This document shows, piece by piece, positions 6,961-13,436 of a stretch of DNA of 13,730 bases (within the stretch, counting starts at the first letter, position 1; each line of letters opens with the position of its first letter). Position numbers and translations under genes: made by a program. The notes beneath the pieces were generated by a model, which was not told where the DNA came from, did not search any database, and saw only the letters and a list, made by a program, of their open reading frames with translations. Source of the DNA: DASUMP01 sp036277635 (lineage in GTDB: Bacteria; Actinomycetota; Acidimicrobiia; IMCC26256; PALSA-610); contig DASUMP010000045.1 in the NCBI GenBank assembly GCA_036277635.1, positions 1-13,730 on the forward strand. The letters run 5' to 3'.

Positions 6961-9108
6961 GTGAAGCGCTCCGTCAAGGCCCTTGTCGTCTTCCTCACGA
7001 TCACGATCACCGGTGCGTTCGCCGTCGGTGGGACCCTCGCGCTGATGGTGCCGGCCGGCCGTGAGGTCGTGTTCGGCACGACGTCGCACGCCGCGCTCAC
7101 TCCCGAGATCGCGCGACCGGCCGAGCGATCGATCGTCTACGACGCCAACGGCGACGTCATGACGTCGCTGTTCCTCGAGGACCGCGCGCCGGTCACGCTC
7201 GCGGAGATCCCCGACCACGTGGTCGACGCGGTGCTCGCGATCGAGGACCGAAACTTCTACGACCACGAGGGCATCGACTGGAAGGCGACGGTGCGCGCCT
7301 TGTTCCGCAACCTCGACGCCGGAGAGGTGGAAGAGGGCGGCTCGACGATCACCCAGCAGCTGGTGAAGAACACGTTGTTCCCGGGCCGCGAGCGCGAGCT
7401 TCGCGACAAGGTGCGCGAGGCGTCGCTCGCGCTCGAGCTCGAGAAGGAGATGACCAAGGACGAGATCCTCGAGCAGTACCTCAACGTCATCTATTTCGGC
7501 GAGGGCGCGTACGGGATCCGCTCGGCCGCCGAGCGCTACTTCCAGAAGCAGCCCGACGCGCTGACCATCGGTGAAGGTGCACTGCTCGCGGGGCTGATCA
7601 AGAGTCCTGAGGGACGCAACCCGATCGTGGCCCCGCACCGGGCGCGAGCCCGCCGCACCGCAGTGCTGCGCGGGATGCTCGAGCTCGGCATGATCAGCCG
7701 CGAAGAGCTGCTCGCCGCCGAAGCCGAGGCGTTGCCCACGGAGGCGTACTCGCCGCTCCCGCGCACCAACGACTACTTCCTCGAAGAGGTGAAGAAGCGC
7801 TTGCTCGCCGACGATCCGAACGTCGTCGGTGACGTCGGCGAGGCACTCGGCGCGAGCGATCCGGAACGGTTCCAGCGCGTGTTCCGCGGCGGACTGCGCG
7901 TCTACACGACGTTCGATCCCGCGATGCAGCTCCACGCGGTCTCGGCGGTCAACGACATCCTCCCGCCGAGCGAGTTCACCGCCGCGCTCGTCGCGATCGA
8001 CAACCGCACCGGCGCGGTACGCGCGATGGTCGGCGGCCCCAACTTCGAGCAGGCGCAGTTCAATGTCGCCACGCAGGGCATCCGGCAGACGGGCTCTGCG
8101 TTCAAGGCCATCACGCTCGCGGCCGCGCTGCGCGAAGGGTGGGCTCCCGACGACTCGGTCGACGCGCGGTCGCCGTGCACGTTCAACCTGCCCGGCGCGC
8201 CGCCGTGGCGGATCACTGCCTCGGGTGCGGGCACGATCAGCGTCCGCGACGCGATCTCACGATCGCTGAACTGCGCGTTCGCGCGCATCGCGATCGCGCT
8301 CGGACCCGACAAGATCGTCGACATGGCGCACCGGCTCGGGATCCGCAAGACGTTGCAGGCGGTCCCGTCGATCACCCTCGGTACACAGCCGACTTCGGTG
8401 CTCGAGATGGCGGGCGCGTTCTCGGTGTTCGCGAACGACGGCATCCGCCGCGAGCCGATCTTCGTGTCTCGCGTCGAGGGTCCCGACGGCGAGGTGCTCT
8501 ACAACGCGCGCACGCGCGGCCAGCAGGTGCTCGACCCGAACCTCGCGCGCACCGAGACCGAGATGCTGCGCCGGGTCATCACGTCGGGCACCGGGCGCGC
8601 CGCCGACATCGGCCGTCCGGCGGCCGGCAAGACGGGCACGACCGACAACTACAGCGACGCCTGGTTCGTCGGCTACACACCGCAGATGAGCGCGGCGGTC
8701 TGGATGGGTCATCCGAAGGAGGTCATCCCGATGCCGGGGGTGACCGGCGGCTCGTATCCGGCGCAGATGTGGTCGCGGTTCATGGGTGCGGTCCACGAGG
8801 GGGCGCCCGAGCTCGACTTCGTCGCCCCCGACCTCACGAAGTTCATGACGCGGGGTTCGATCACCGAGGACGGTCGTCGCATCACCTCGCGTCGCACGCC
8901 GGGTGGCCAGGTCTCCTCCGGCTCGACCACCACCACGACCGGGGCGACCTCGACCACCGTGAGCGCACCCCCGAGCACCACGACGGTGCCGCCGACGACC
9001 ACCGCGCCGACGGTGCCGCCCACCACTGCGACACCACCCACGACCGGCGGCGGCGGCGGAGGCGGCGGCGGTGGTGGCGGGAAGGGTCCCGGAGGGGCCT
9101 CGCCGTGA
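6961..9108 (+). CDS. Class A penicillin-binding protein (glycosyltransferase/transpeptidase)
   Basis: Bifunctional peptidoglycan synthase of 715 residues. A short basic N-terminus and one membrane helix (about 7-30) anchor it, with the rest outside the cell. The glycosyltransferase domain (GT51, about 75-240) has the catalytic EDRNFYDHEGID with Glu95, then GGSTITQQLVKN and QYLNVIYFGEGAYGI. The transpeptidase domain (about 340-620) has the three active-site motifs SAFK (Ser379, Lys382), SLN (435-437) and KTGT (557-560), so both activities should be intact. After about residue 640 comes a Thr/Ser/Pro stalk and 12 consecutive glycines followed by KGPGGASP, a tail not needed for catalysis and possibly wall-interacting. 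GTG 6961 is preceded by GGGGG; a CATCCT box nine bases upstream leaves a leaderless start possible. Membership of the PonA/Pbp1A-like group is clear; the exact paralogue is not. Confidence 0.95.
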   Translation: MKRSVKALVVFLTITITGAFAVGGTLALMVPAGREVVFGTTSHAALTPEIARPAERSIVYDANGDVMTSLFLEDRAPVTLAEIPDHVVDAVLAIEDRNFYDHEGIDWKATVRALFRNLDAGEVEEGGSTITQQLVKNTLFPGRERELRDKVREASLALELEKEMTKDEILEQYLNVIYFGEGAYGIRSAAERYFQKQPDALTIGEGALLAGLIKSPEGRNPIVAPHRARARRTAVLRGMLELGMISREELLAAEAEALPTEAYSPLPRTNDYFLEEVKKRLLADDPNVVGDVGEALGASDPERFQRVFRGGLRVYTTFDPAMQLHAVSAVNDILPPSEFTAALVAIDNRTGAVRAMVGGPNFEQAQFNVATQGIRQTGSAFKAITLAAALREGWAPDDSVDARSPCTFNLPGAPPWRITASGAGTISVRDAISRSLNCAFARIAIALGPDKIVDMAHRLGIRKTLQAVPSITLGTQPTSVLEMAGAFSVFANDGIRREPIFVSRVEGPDGEVLYNARTRGQQVLDPNLARTETEMLRRVITSGTGRAADIGRPAAGKTGTTDNYSDAWFVGYTPQMSAAVWMGHPKEVIPMPGVTGGSYPAQMWSRFMGAVHEGAPELDFVAPDLTKFMTRGSITEDGRRITSRRTPGGQVSSGSTTTTTGATSTTVSAPPSTTTVPPTTTAPTVPPTTATPPTTGGGGGGGGGGGGKGPGGASP
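8923..9083 (+). repeat. Thr/Pro-rich stalk and 12-glycine tract in the PBP tail
   Basis: Low-complexity coding sequence. ACC/ACG/CCG-rich codons (8923-9047) encode a Thr/Ser/Pro stalk much like that of the LPRTG protein. They are followed by 12 glycine codons (GGC, GGA and GGT mixed, 9048-9083). Mixed codons argue that the glycine tract is under protein-level selection, though slippage could also change its length. Confidence 0.7.
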
Positions 9109-9830
9109 CCGCCGCCGACCCGCGCCTCGAAGCGCTCCTGCGTGTCCAGGAGCAGGACACGGTGCTCGACCAGCTGCGGCACCGCCGCGCGACCTTGCCG
9201 GCGCGCGCCGAGCTCGCCGCGCTCGAAGCCGAACAGCTCCGGCGCGATCGCGAGGTCTCCGGGCTGCGCACCCGCCGCGACGAGATCCTCGTCGAGGAGC
9301 GACGCTTCGACGACGAGGCCCAGACGATCGCGGCGAAGGCGAAAGACGTCGACGCCAAGCTGTACTCGGGCACCATCGCGTCGCCGCGCGAGCTGCAGGC
9401 GCTGCAAGCCGACCTCGAGATGCTCCACCGCCGCCGACGCGAGCTCGAAGACCACGAGCTCGAACAGATGGAGGCACGGGAAGCCGTCGAAGGCGAGCTG
9501 ACGGCGGCGGAGGCCGCGCTCGCCGAGACGAACGACGCGATCGCGCGGACGCGCGCTGAGCTCGCGTCGGGCGAGGCCGAGATCGACGCCGAAGTCGCGC
9601 GCGAAGCGGCCACTCGCCACGAACACGCGTCGGGCGTCCCGCCGGAGATGGTCGCCGACTACGAGCAGCGGCGCGTGAAGAACCGCGGCTTCGGGATCGC
9701 GCGGCTCGTCGGCGACACCTGCCAGGCCTGCCACTTGAGCATCCCGGCGACCGAAGTCGAACGGATCCGCCGGACCGGTGGCGACCCCGTAGCGTCGTGC
9801 GACAACTGCGGCGCGATCCTGGTTCCCTGA
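9105..9830 (+). CDS. C4-type zinc-ribbon protein with N-terminal coiled coil
   Basis: The 241-residue product has a long, charged, heptad-like helical region (about 5-175, rich in Glu, Arg, Ala and Leu) that should form an antiparallel coiled-coil hairpin. SGTIASPRELQALQADL in its middle is typical of the family. A C-terminal zinc ribbon has Cys206/Cys209 (CQAC) and Cys232/Cys235 (CDNC). This is the arrangement of the mycobacterial Rv2229c/MSMEG_4306 family (zf-RING_7), whose function is not settled; nucleic-acid or protein binding is usually proposed. The GTG start overlaps the PBP stop (GTGA), with GGAGG (9091-9095) nine bases upstream. The next gene begins 3 bases after its stop. As in mycobacteria, it neighbours the RNase HI gene, which supports the identification. 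Confidence 0.9.
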   Translation: MTAADPRLEALLRVQEQDTVLDQLRHRRATLPARAELAALEAEQLRRDREVSGLRTRRDEILVEERRFDDEAQTIAAKAKDVDAKLYSGTIASPRELQALQADLEMLHRRRRELEDHELEQMEAREAVEGELTAAEAALAETNDAIARTRAELASGEAEIDAEVAREAATRHEHASGVPPEMVADYEQRRVKNRGFGIARLVGDTCQACHLSIPATEVERIRRTGGDPVASCDNCGAILVP

Positions 9831-9833
9831 TCC

Positions 9834-10337
9834 GTGGCGCGGGATCCGGCGTCCGTGCCCGCGGCCGCACCGTCGTTGTTCGACGACCTCGACCAGGCGA
9901 GTCGTCCGGCCGAGCTCGTCGTGTACTGCGACGGCGGGTCACGCGGGAATCCGGGGCCCTCGGCCATCGGCGCCCTCGTGCTCGACCCGGCCACCGATCC
10001 TCCGACGGTGCTCCACGCGATCAGCGAGCGCATCGGGACGACCACGAACAACGTCGCCGAGTACCGCGCGCTCATCGCCGGACTCGAGGCCGCCGCGCCG
10101 CACCGGGCTCGTCGCATCCGGGTCCGCGCCGACTCGAAGCTGGTGATCGAGCAGGTTGCTGGTCGGTGGAAGGTGCGTCATGCCCACCTCCGTCCGCTGT
10201 TCGACGCCGTGCGTGCGCTGCTCGCGCCCTACGACGAGGTCGACCTCGCCCACGTCCCGCGCGCTGCGAACACCGAAGCCGACGCGCTCGTCAACGCGGC
10301 GCTCGACGGCCCCGCCGACGGCGACTCGTCCGCATGA
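9834..10337 (+). CDS. RNase HI-family ribonuclease, single-domain
   Basis: Predicted to cut the RNA strand of RNA-DNA hybrids. The 167-residue product has the four acidic metal ligands of RNase HI: Asp33 in YCDGGSRGNPGP (31-42), Glu76 in TNNVAEYRAL (71-80), Asp100 in RADSKLVIEQ (98-107) and Asp150 in ANTEADALVN (145-154). His140 precedes the last one. About 25 extra residues at the N-terminus contain SLFDDLD. The sequence resembles the RNase H half of mycobacterial Rv2228c, which is fused to a CobC-like phosphatase; here the protein ends after the RNase H fold. GTG 9834 lies 3 bases after the zinc-ribbon stop, and the 3' end overlaps the next start as ATGA, so translation is probably coupled on both sides. 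Confidence 0.92.
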   Translation: MARDPASVPAAAPSLFDDLDQASRPAELVVYCDGGSRGNPGPSAIGALVLDPATDPPTVLHAISERIGTTTNNVAEYRALIAGLEAAAPHRARRIRVRADSKLVIEQVAGRWKVRHAHLRPLFDAVRALLAPYDEVDLAHVPRAANTEADALVNAALDGPADGDSSA

Positions 10338-10813
10338 TCCTGTGGTACGCGGCAGGCGCCGTGTTCATCGTGTGGAACGTCTTCCAGAGCAGCGGTCTCG
10401 ACTTCCGCGCCGTCGCCGTCGGCGCGCTGCTGCCACTCGCGCTCGACGCGCCGTTCGGACGACAAGGGGTCGCGCACTCGTTGCTCGGCGCGGTCGTCGC
10501 CCTCGCCGTGGTGATGCTCGTCACGACCGGTCGCGGCCGTCGGTTGGCGCGGCGCCGCGCCCTCGGCGTCCCGATCGGCTGGTTCTGCGGACTCGTGCTC
10601 TCGGGTGCGTGGGCGAACCAGGAGGTGTTCTGGTGGCCGGTGTTCGGCACCGACGTCCCCCGGGTCGACCTGGTGCCGGGCTTGGTCGTCGTCGCCGCGC
10701 TCGAAGCGCTCGGCGCGCTCGCCGCGGGTTGGATCGTGGTGCGCTTCGGCCTCACCGATCCCCGCCGCCGCGCGGCGTTCGCTCGCAGCGGCCGCCTGGA
10801 GGTGGCGGGGTGA
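10334..10813 (+). CDS. Small multi-pass membrane protein of unknown function
   Basis: This 159-residue protein has four or five predicted membrane helices, at about 3-18, 25-38, 49-65, 78-93 and 114-137. A strongly basic loop GRGRRLARRR (66-75) and a basic C-terminus should face the cytoplasm. Notable stretches are GALLPLALDAPFG (30-42), HSL (48-50) and EVFWWPVFGTD (97-107). Together they recall small actinobacterial membrane proteins with an LLPxxxD...HSL...FWWP pattern, loosely like YdjM-type proteins, but I cannot assign a function. The ATG overlaps the RNase H stop by four bases and its stop overlaps the phosphatase start, so it is translated as part of this unit. Its insertion between two genes that are fused in mycobacteria is the main oddity. 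Confidence 0.8.
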   Translation: MILWYAAGAVFIVWNVFQSSGLDFRAVAVGALLPLALDAPFGRQGVAHSLLGAVVALAVVMLVTTGRGRRLARRRALGVPIGWFCGLVLSGAWANQEVFWWPVFGTDVPRVDLVPGLVVVAALEALGALAAGWIVVRFGLTDPRRRAAFARSGRLEVAG

Positions 10814-11427
10814 TGCTGGCGTTCGTGCGGCACGGCCAGACCGGCGCGAACCGATCCGGGTTGCTCCAAGGTCGCAGCGACCTCCCCCTCACCGACCTCG
10901 GTCGCGAACAGGGCGAGCGCGTCGCGGCCGCGCTCGTCGGTGAGCGTCCCGTGCGCGTCTTCACGAGCCCCTTGCGTCGGGCGTTCGACACCGCAGTCGC
11001 GATCGGCGCCGCGGCCGACGTCGAGGTGACCGTCGACGATCGCCTCATCGAGCTCGACTACGGCGAGTGGGAGCAGCGCCCGTTGCTCGACGTCGACAGC
11101 GCCGACTGGGCGCGGTGGCGCGGCGACCCGTCCTTCGCGCCGCCCGGCGGCGAGAGCCTGCGGGCGGTGTCGGAGCGCGTCGCATCGTTCTGCCGCGACC
11201 AGCTCGACGGTGATGCCGCCGACGGGCTCGTCGTCGCGGTGAGTCACGTGTCGCCGATCAAGGCCGCGGTGATCTGGGCGCTCGCGGTCGAAGAGACCGC
11301 CGCGTTCCGGATGTTCTTGGAGCTCGCGTCGATCACCCGGGTCGCAGCGCGTCCGGGAGGCGTTGCGCTCGTCTCGTTCAACGAGGTCGCACACCTTCGC
11401 GACACGAGTCCTGACGCGGTGCGCTGA
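10813..11427 (+). CDS. Histidine phosphatase (phosphoglycerate mutase-like/CobC-like)
   Basis: The 204-residue product belongs to the histidine phosphatase superfamily. The phosphoacceptor is in FVRHGQTGAN (4-13, His7). SPLRRAFDTA (52-61) supplies the second arginine, IELDYGEWE (79-87) the acid Glu80, PPGGES (110-115) a conserved turn, and VSHVSPIKA (143-151) the second His145. The best-known close relatives are alpha-ribazole phosphatase (CobC) and the phosphatase half of mycobacterial Rv2228c. The true substrate cannot be read from the sequence, and no other cobalamin gene is in the window. ATG 10813 overlaps the preceding stop (TGATG), with GGAGG (10798-10802) 10 bases upstream. GTG 10810 is a possible alternative. 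It closes a five-gene run with overlaps or gaps of at most 3 bases. Confidence 0.88.
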   Translation: MLAFVRHGQTGANRSGLLQGRSDLPLTDLGREQGERVAAALVGERPVRVFTSPLRRAFDTAVAIGAAADVEVTVDDRLIELDYGEWEQRPLLDVDSADWARWRGDPSFAPPGGESLRAVSERVASFCRDQLDGDAADGLVVAVSHVSPIKAAVIWALAVEETAAFRMFLELASITRVAARPGGVALVSFNEVAHLRDTSPDAVR

Positions 11428-11468
11428 ACACGCGCGTGCCGCCGAGGACCCGCGACGAGATCGCGGCG

Positions 11469-11480
11469 TAGGCTGGCCCG
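11469..11480 (+). promoter_or_regulatory. Leaderless -10 element before the gene at 11481
   Basis: TAGGCT (11469-11474) stands exactly six bases before the ATG, and no Shine-Dalgarno sequence is present. This is the geometry of actinobacterial leaderless transcripts, with transcription starting at the A of ATG. No clear -35 is visible. It implies that the gene is transcribed separately from the phosphatase 53 bases upstream. Confidence 0.45.
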
Positions 11481-12473
11481 ATGCCCGTCCTCGACGCCCA
11501 CCACGACTTCGCGCACCCGGTCGAAGGCGACACTGCGTGGAGCGAGTCCTACTACTTCAATTGCTACGACCCGGTGAGCGACTCGGGGTTCTTCACGCGG
11601 ATCGGCGTGCGTCCCAACGAAGGGACGATGGACGTGGGGATGTCGGTCTGGCTCCCTGGCGGAGCCCTCGCGCAGACCGGCGGCGTGCGCGAGCAGCACG
11701 TGATGGTCGACACCGGACTCGACGTCGCCGGCGTGTCCTACGAACGCATCGAACCCATGCAGACCTGGCGCATCCGCGCCGATGCCGACGCGTTCGTGCG
11801 CGACGTACCGCCGTTCTCCGACGACGCGAACCTTCGCGGCGGGCACGTCGCGCTCGACGTCACGTTCCGCGCGTTGACGCCCGCCATCGGCACCGACGGG
11901 CAAGGCGCGCCGGGCGAGGGTGTCAGCAGCGCCACGAAGCAGATGGTCGCCAAGGGGCATCTGGAGCAGGCCGGGCGTTGGGAGGGCTGGATCGAGGTCG
12001 ACGGCACGAAGCTCGAGCTCGTCGACGGGCGCGGCAACCGCGACAAGTCGTGGGGCCCGCGCCGCTGGGGCGGACCCCGCATGTGGCGGTGGTTCTCGAT
12101 CAACATCGGCGACGACGTGCACTTCGGCGGCATCCGCATCGGGACCGAGCTCGGTGACCTGCACCGCGGGTGGGTGTGGGACGGCCACGAACACTCGAGC
12201 GTCACCGACTGGTCCGTGCGCACCGAGCTCGCCGACGACGGGACGACGCATCGCGTCACCGAGCTCGCGATCACCGACAAGCGCGGTCGCGTCCACGAGC
12301 TGCGCGGCGAGCTGCTGCGCGTCGCACCGCACCGCACCGAGCGCGGCGATCGCACCACCCTGCTGAACGAAGGTCTCGCGCGCTGGACCTACGAGGGCCG
12401 CACGGGATACGGCATCGCCGAGTACCTGCACCAGCTCGACGAGCACGACCGACCCGTCGTCCCGATCGACTGA
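11481..12473 (+). CDS. Two-domain protein of unknown function, possibly AttH/CrtC-like
   Basis: The 330-residue soluble protein is rich in beta-strand-like sequence with many aromatic residues and has no signal peptide or membrane helix. Conspicuous motifs are WSESYYFNCYD (20-30), TRIGVRPNEG (39-48), RNRDKSWGPRRW (184-196, roughly, with D188 and W191), MWRWFSINIG (201-210), HRGWVWDG (228-235) and GYGIAEYLHQ (309-318). The layout, an N-terminal strand-rich half followed by a DxSWGPR-bearing half, resembles proteins of the AttH/CrtC (hydroxyneurosporene synthase-like, lipocalin-type double barrel) superfamily. Similar actinobacterial proteins are usually left as domains of unknown function. A lipid or isoprenoid ligand would be a guess. 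It converges with the SURF1 gene, stop codons 18 bases apart. The start lacks an SD but fits a leaderless promoter. Confidence 0.75.
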   Translation: MPVLDAHHDFAHPVEGDTAWSESYYFNCYDPVSDSGFFTRIGVRPNEGTMDVGMSVWLPGGALAQTGGVREQHVMVDTGLDVAGVSYERIEPMQTWRIRADADAFVRDVPPFSDDANLRGGHVALDVTFRALTPAIGTDGQGAPGEGVSSATKQMVAKGHLEQAGRWEGWIEVDGTKLELVDGRGNRDKSWGPRRWGGPRMWRWFSINIGDDVHFGGIRIGTELGDLHRGWVWDGHEHSSVTDWSVRTELADDGTTHRVTELAITDKRGRVHELRGELLRVAPHRTERGDRTTLLNEGLARWTYEGRTGYGIAEYLHQLDEHDRPVVPID

Positions 12474-12491
12474 CCGGCTCCGCAGTCGCCG

Positions 12492-13250
12492 TCAGGCGTC
12501 TCTGCGCGCACGCGCCCGGCGCGTCACCCGCCACAGCAGGACCGGCCACCCGATCAGCGGGATGAGGGCGAACGCCCACCACTGCAACGCGTACGACAGG
12601 TGGTCGACCTCGTCGTCGTCGTCGCCGGCGATCTCGAGGACTGCGGGCACCGGCGCGCCCGCGACGGTCGAGGGCGCCGGCTCCTGCGCGTCGAGCGCGA
12701 TCCACACCGACAGCACCGGGTAGGGGAGCGTCGCCGCGATGTCGGCGGGGACGACACGCTCCACGGCGCTCGGCGATCCCGACGGTGTCGACCGTTCGTC
12801 GCCCTGGACCGACTGCGGCCCGCGCGCGGTGCCCGCGACGCGCACGGAGCCGTTCGGAACGGTGAACGCGGCGGCGTCGGCGGTCCCGGCGACGAAGCCG
12901 CGATCGACGAGGACCGCGCGCCCGTCGCCGAGCAGGAGGGGGGTGAGCACCCCGACGCCCACGGCGCCGTCGCGCACTCGATCAGCGACGAGCACCTGGC
13001 GATCACCGTCGTACGTCCCGCGGGCTGACACCCGCGGTCGACCGTCGAGCCGGTCGGGATCGGGGGGATCGCCGAGTGTGCTCACGTCGGCGACGTCGAG
13101 CGACGGTGCGGCGCGGCGGGCGTCCGCGTCTCGCTCGCGGTCGCGGGCGTCGCCGTGGCGATCGAACTGCCAGAACCCGAGCGCGACGAACACGGTCGCG
13201 AGCACGACCACGAGCACGTGACCGGCGATCCACTTCGGGCGCAGCAGCAC
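12492..13250 (-). CDS. SURF1-family cytochrome c oxidase assembly protein
   Basis: Members of this family help insert heme a into subunit I of aa3-type cytochrome oxidase. With the GTG at 13250 the protein has 252 residues: LLRPKWIAGH (2-11), a first membrane helix (8-27) ending in the conserved GFWQFDR (25-31), a large extracytoplasmic domain with RGTYDGDRQVLVADR and LVDRGFVAG, and a C-terminal HLSYALQWWAFA signature (217-228) running into the second helix (222-241) and a basic tail. Two helices flanking one outer domain is the family layout. The start is not certain: GTG 13310 would give 272 residues and the ORF extends to ATG 13382. The added codons have poorer GC3, and neither alternative has an SD. 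TACCGT six bases before GTG 13250 supports a leaderless start there. Confidence 0.88.
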   Translation of the reverse strand: MLLRPKWIAGHVLVVVLATVFVALGFWQFDRHGDARDRERDADARRAAPSLDVADVSTLGDPPDPDRLDGRPRVSARGTYDGDRQVLVADRVRDGAVGVGVLTPLLLGDGRAVLVDRGFVAGTADAAAFTVPNGSVRVAGTARGPQSVQGDERSTPSGSPSAVERVVPADIAATLPYPVLSVWIALDAQEPAPSTVAGAPVPAVLEIAGDDDDEVDHLSYALQWWAFALIPLIGWPVLLWRVTRRARARRDA

Positions 13251-13262
13251 GCGGCGACGGTA
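13251..13262 (-). promoter_or_regulatory. Leaderless -10 element before the SURF1 gene
   Basis: On the minus strand TACCGT (13262-13257) is followed by six bases and then the GTG at 13250. With no SD sequence nearby, this fits leaderless transcription. If translation really starts at 13310, this box would lie inside the coding sequence and the call would fail. Confidence 0.35.
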
Positions 13263-13329
13263 CCGAGCGCGCAGGGGCGATCCGGACCCCGGGACCTTGT
13301 CCCCTCGCACCCGTGCCGAACGGGTGCGT

Positions 13330-13369
13330 CGACATGTGTCTCCCTGCCACTGACACGGTGACAATGTCG
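13330..13369. repeat. Interrupted dyad over the promoter of the secreted-protein gene
   Basis: CGACAT (13330-13335) and GTGTC (13336-13340) are mirrored by GACAC (13352-13356) and ATGTCG (13364-13369). The two right-hand arms are separated by 7 bases, so this is two nested inverted repeats and not one long one. They cover the -35 region of the predicted plus-strand promoter and could be an operator. The arms are short and could arise by chance. Confidence 0.3.
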
Positions 13370-13379
13370 CAGATAGTCT
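13350..13379 (+). promoter_or_regulatory. Predicted promoter of the secreted-protein gene
   Basis: CTGACA (13350-13355, five of six matches to TTGACA) is followed 18 bases later by TAGTCT (13374-13379), or 16 bases later by GATAGT (13372-13377). This local AT-richer stretch stands out from the surrounding GC-rich sequence. It would give a leader of about 50 bases before the GTG at 13437. It is the best-looking housekeeping-type promoter in the window. Confidence 0.5.
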
Positions 13380-13426
13380 CAAGATGCGAGGCTGGACCCG
13401 GGCGGAGCCCGGGCGTCGAACGTCAT

Positions 13427-13431
13427 GGAGG
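13427..13431 (+). promoter_or_regulatory. Shine-Dalgarno sequence that decides the start of the last gene
   Basis: GGAGG lies five bases before GTG 13437. The in-frame ATG at 13425 overlaps this SD and has none of its own, so GTG is the likelier start. Confidence 0.6.
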
Positions 13432-13436
13432 ACGAT

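Noticed and set aside
8257..9942. Long minus-strand open frame opposite the PBP and zinc-ribbon genes
   Set aside because: Arg-rich nonsense typical of the complement of high-GC coding sequence; the plus-strand genes have full catalytic motifs.
10813..11427. Firm assignment as cobC (alpha-ribazole phosphatase)
   Set aside because: Superfamily membership is clear, but substrate-specific residues cannot be judged and no cobalamin genes are present in the window.
13251..13382. Longer SURF1 start at ATG 13382
   Set aside because: It would add 44 residues not seen in the family, would start within the divergent promoter, and has weaker GC3 and no SD.
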